This document shows positions 53,961 to 54,022 of a stretch of 54,022 bases of DNA, piece after piece; position 1 is the stretch's first letter, and every line of letters starts with the position of its first letter. The position numbers were made by a program, and so were the translations under genes. The stretch spans positions 1-54,022 of the forward strand of contig JAEMTE010000006.1 in NCBI GenBank assembly GCA_016462445.1, read 5' to 3'. The notes under the pieces were generated by a model. That model searched no databases, had not been told where the DNA came from, and worked only from the letters and a program-made list of their open reading frames with translations. Source of the stretch: Candidatus Nanopelagicus sp. GTDB taxonomy: Bacteria; Actinomycetota; Actinomycetes; Nanopelagicales; Nanopelagicaceae.

Positions 53961-54022
53961 ATGGCAAATAGAGGTGAAAGAAATTTTTCTGGTATCTATC
54001 ACCCAAAAAAATCTTGGATTGA
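53961..54022 (+). CDS. unidentified gene, 5' end only (partial)
   Basis: Twenty full codons are visible, starting MANRGERNFSGIYHPKKSWI, behind a good TTAGGAG ribosome-binding site six bases before the ATG. The frame runs off the window. The sequence is too short to assign a family. Its leader carries the riboswitch-like structure at 53862-53955, so the product may be a transporter or biosynthetic enzyme, but that is speculation. Confidence 0.6.
   Translation, partial: MANRGERNFSGIYHPKKSWI

Overview
The window reads as a contiguous chromosomal stretch of a streamlined, AT-rich actinobacterium. Actinobacterial identity rests on gene content and order: a WhiB-family regulator, the AdnAB helicase-nuclease pair, a SigR/RsrA stress switch, DUF501-Ppx and DivIC beside enolase, the UPF0182 and PDZ-Lon proteins, nickel superoxide dismutase, and an initiator tRNA of actinobacterial type. 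Short intergenic gaps, many 4-8 nt gene overlaps, small genes and clearly AT-rich composition with heavy use of TTA, ATT and AAA codons suggest a freshwater planktonic lineage such as acI (Nanopelagicales). That placement is an inference from composition and layout.

Region by region. (1) 1-12.8 kb: the tail of a probable prs, tRNA-Arg with a small lipoprotein gene and a second partial copy of the tRNA 3' half, then rplY, pth, ppc (reverse), mfd, a SurA-like lipoprotein, mazG, eno, divIC/ftsB, a DUF501 gene and ppx. (2) 12.9-17.5 kb: a tRNA with a UAA anticodon but a short variable arm, a Bax-inhibitor-1-like membrane protein behind a SigR-type promoter, an MFS transporter, a DrrAB-type ABC exporter and greA. 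(3) 17.5-28.7 kb: small membrane proteins, SURF1, DUF3817, PIN-PhoH, a secreted lytic transglycosylase-like protein, class I fumarase, ispH, rmuC, ychF and typA. (4) 28.8-46.4 kb: adnA-adnB, an EEP-family protein, nudC, uvrD2 and whiB7, then a DUF5679 zinc ribbon, a DUF45 metallopeptidase-like protein, a DUF2342 protein, a one-helix protein, a PDZ-Lon protease and a UPF0182 protein. This order closely resembles the mycobacterial adnA-to-UPF0182 neighbourhood. (5) 46.4-54 kb: initiator tRNA, copA, rsgA, aroA, sigR-rsrA, a hotdog thioesterase, divergent sodN/sodX, then a gene-poor stretch leading to a truncated gene at the right edge.

The genes group into translation (rplY, pth, typA, rsgA, ychF, tRNAs), DNA and transcription repair (mfd, rmuC, adnAB, uvrD2, greA), central carbon (ppc, eno, fumarase), nucleotide and RNA-cap housekeeping (prs, mazG, nudC, ppx) and stress defence (whiB7, sigR/rsrA, sodN/sodX, copA).

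The most rewarding material is non-coding. The whiB7 leader carries a probable 58-codon upstream ORF and a terminator that look like a ribosome-mediated attenuator. The right edge has a riboswitch-like switch with mutually exclusive stems. A short structured RNA with its own promoter and terminator-like end lies at 40.65 kb. The mfd 5' leader can fold its ribosome-binding site into an alternative pairing. Two GGAAT-N18-GTT promoters mark SigR targets. The tRNA-Arg locus carries the footprint of a tiny integration or duplication event. All structures were found by eye; none was computed.
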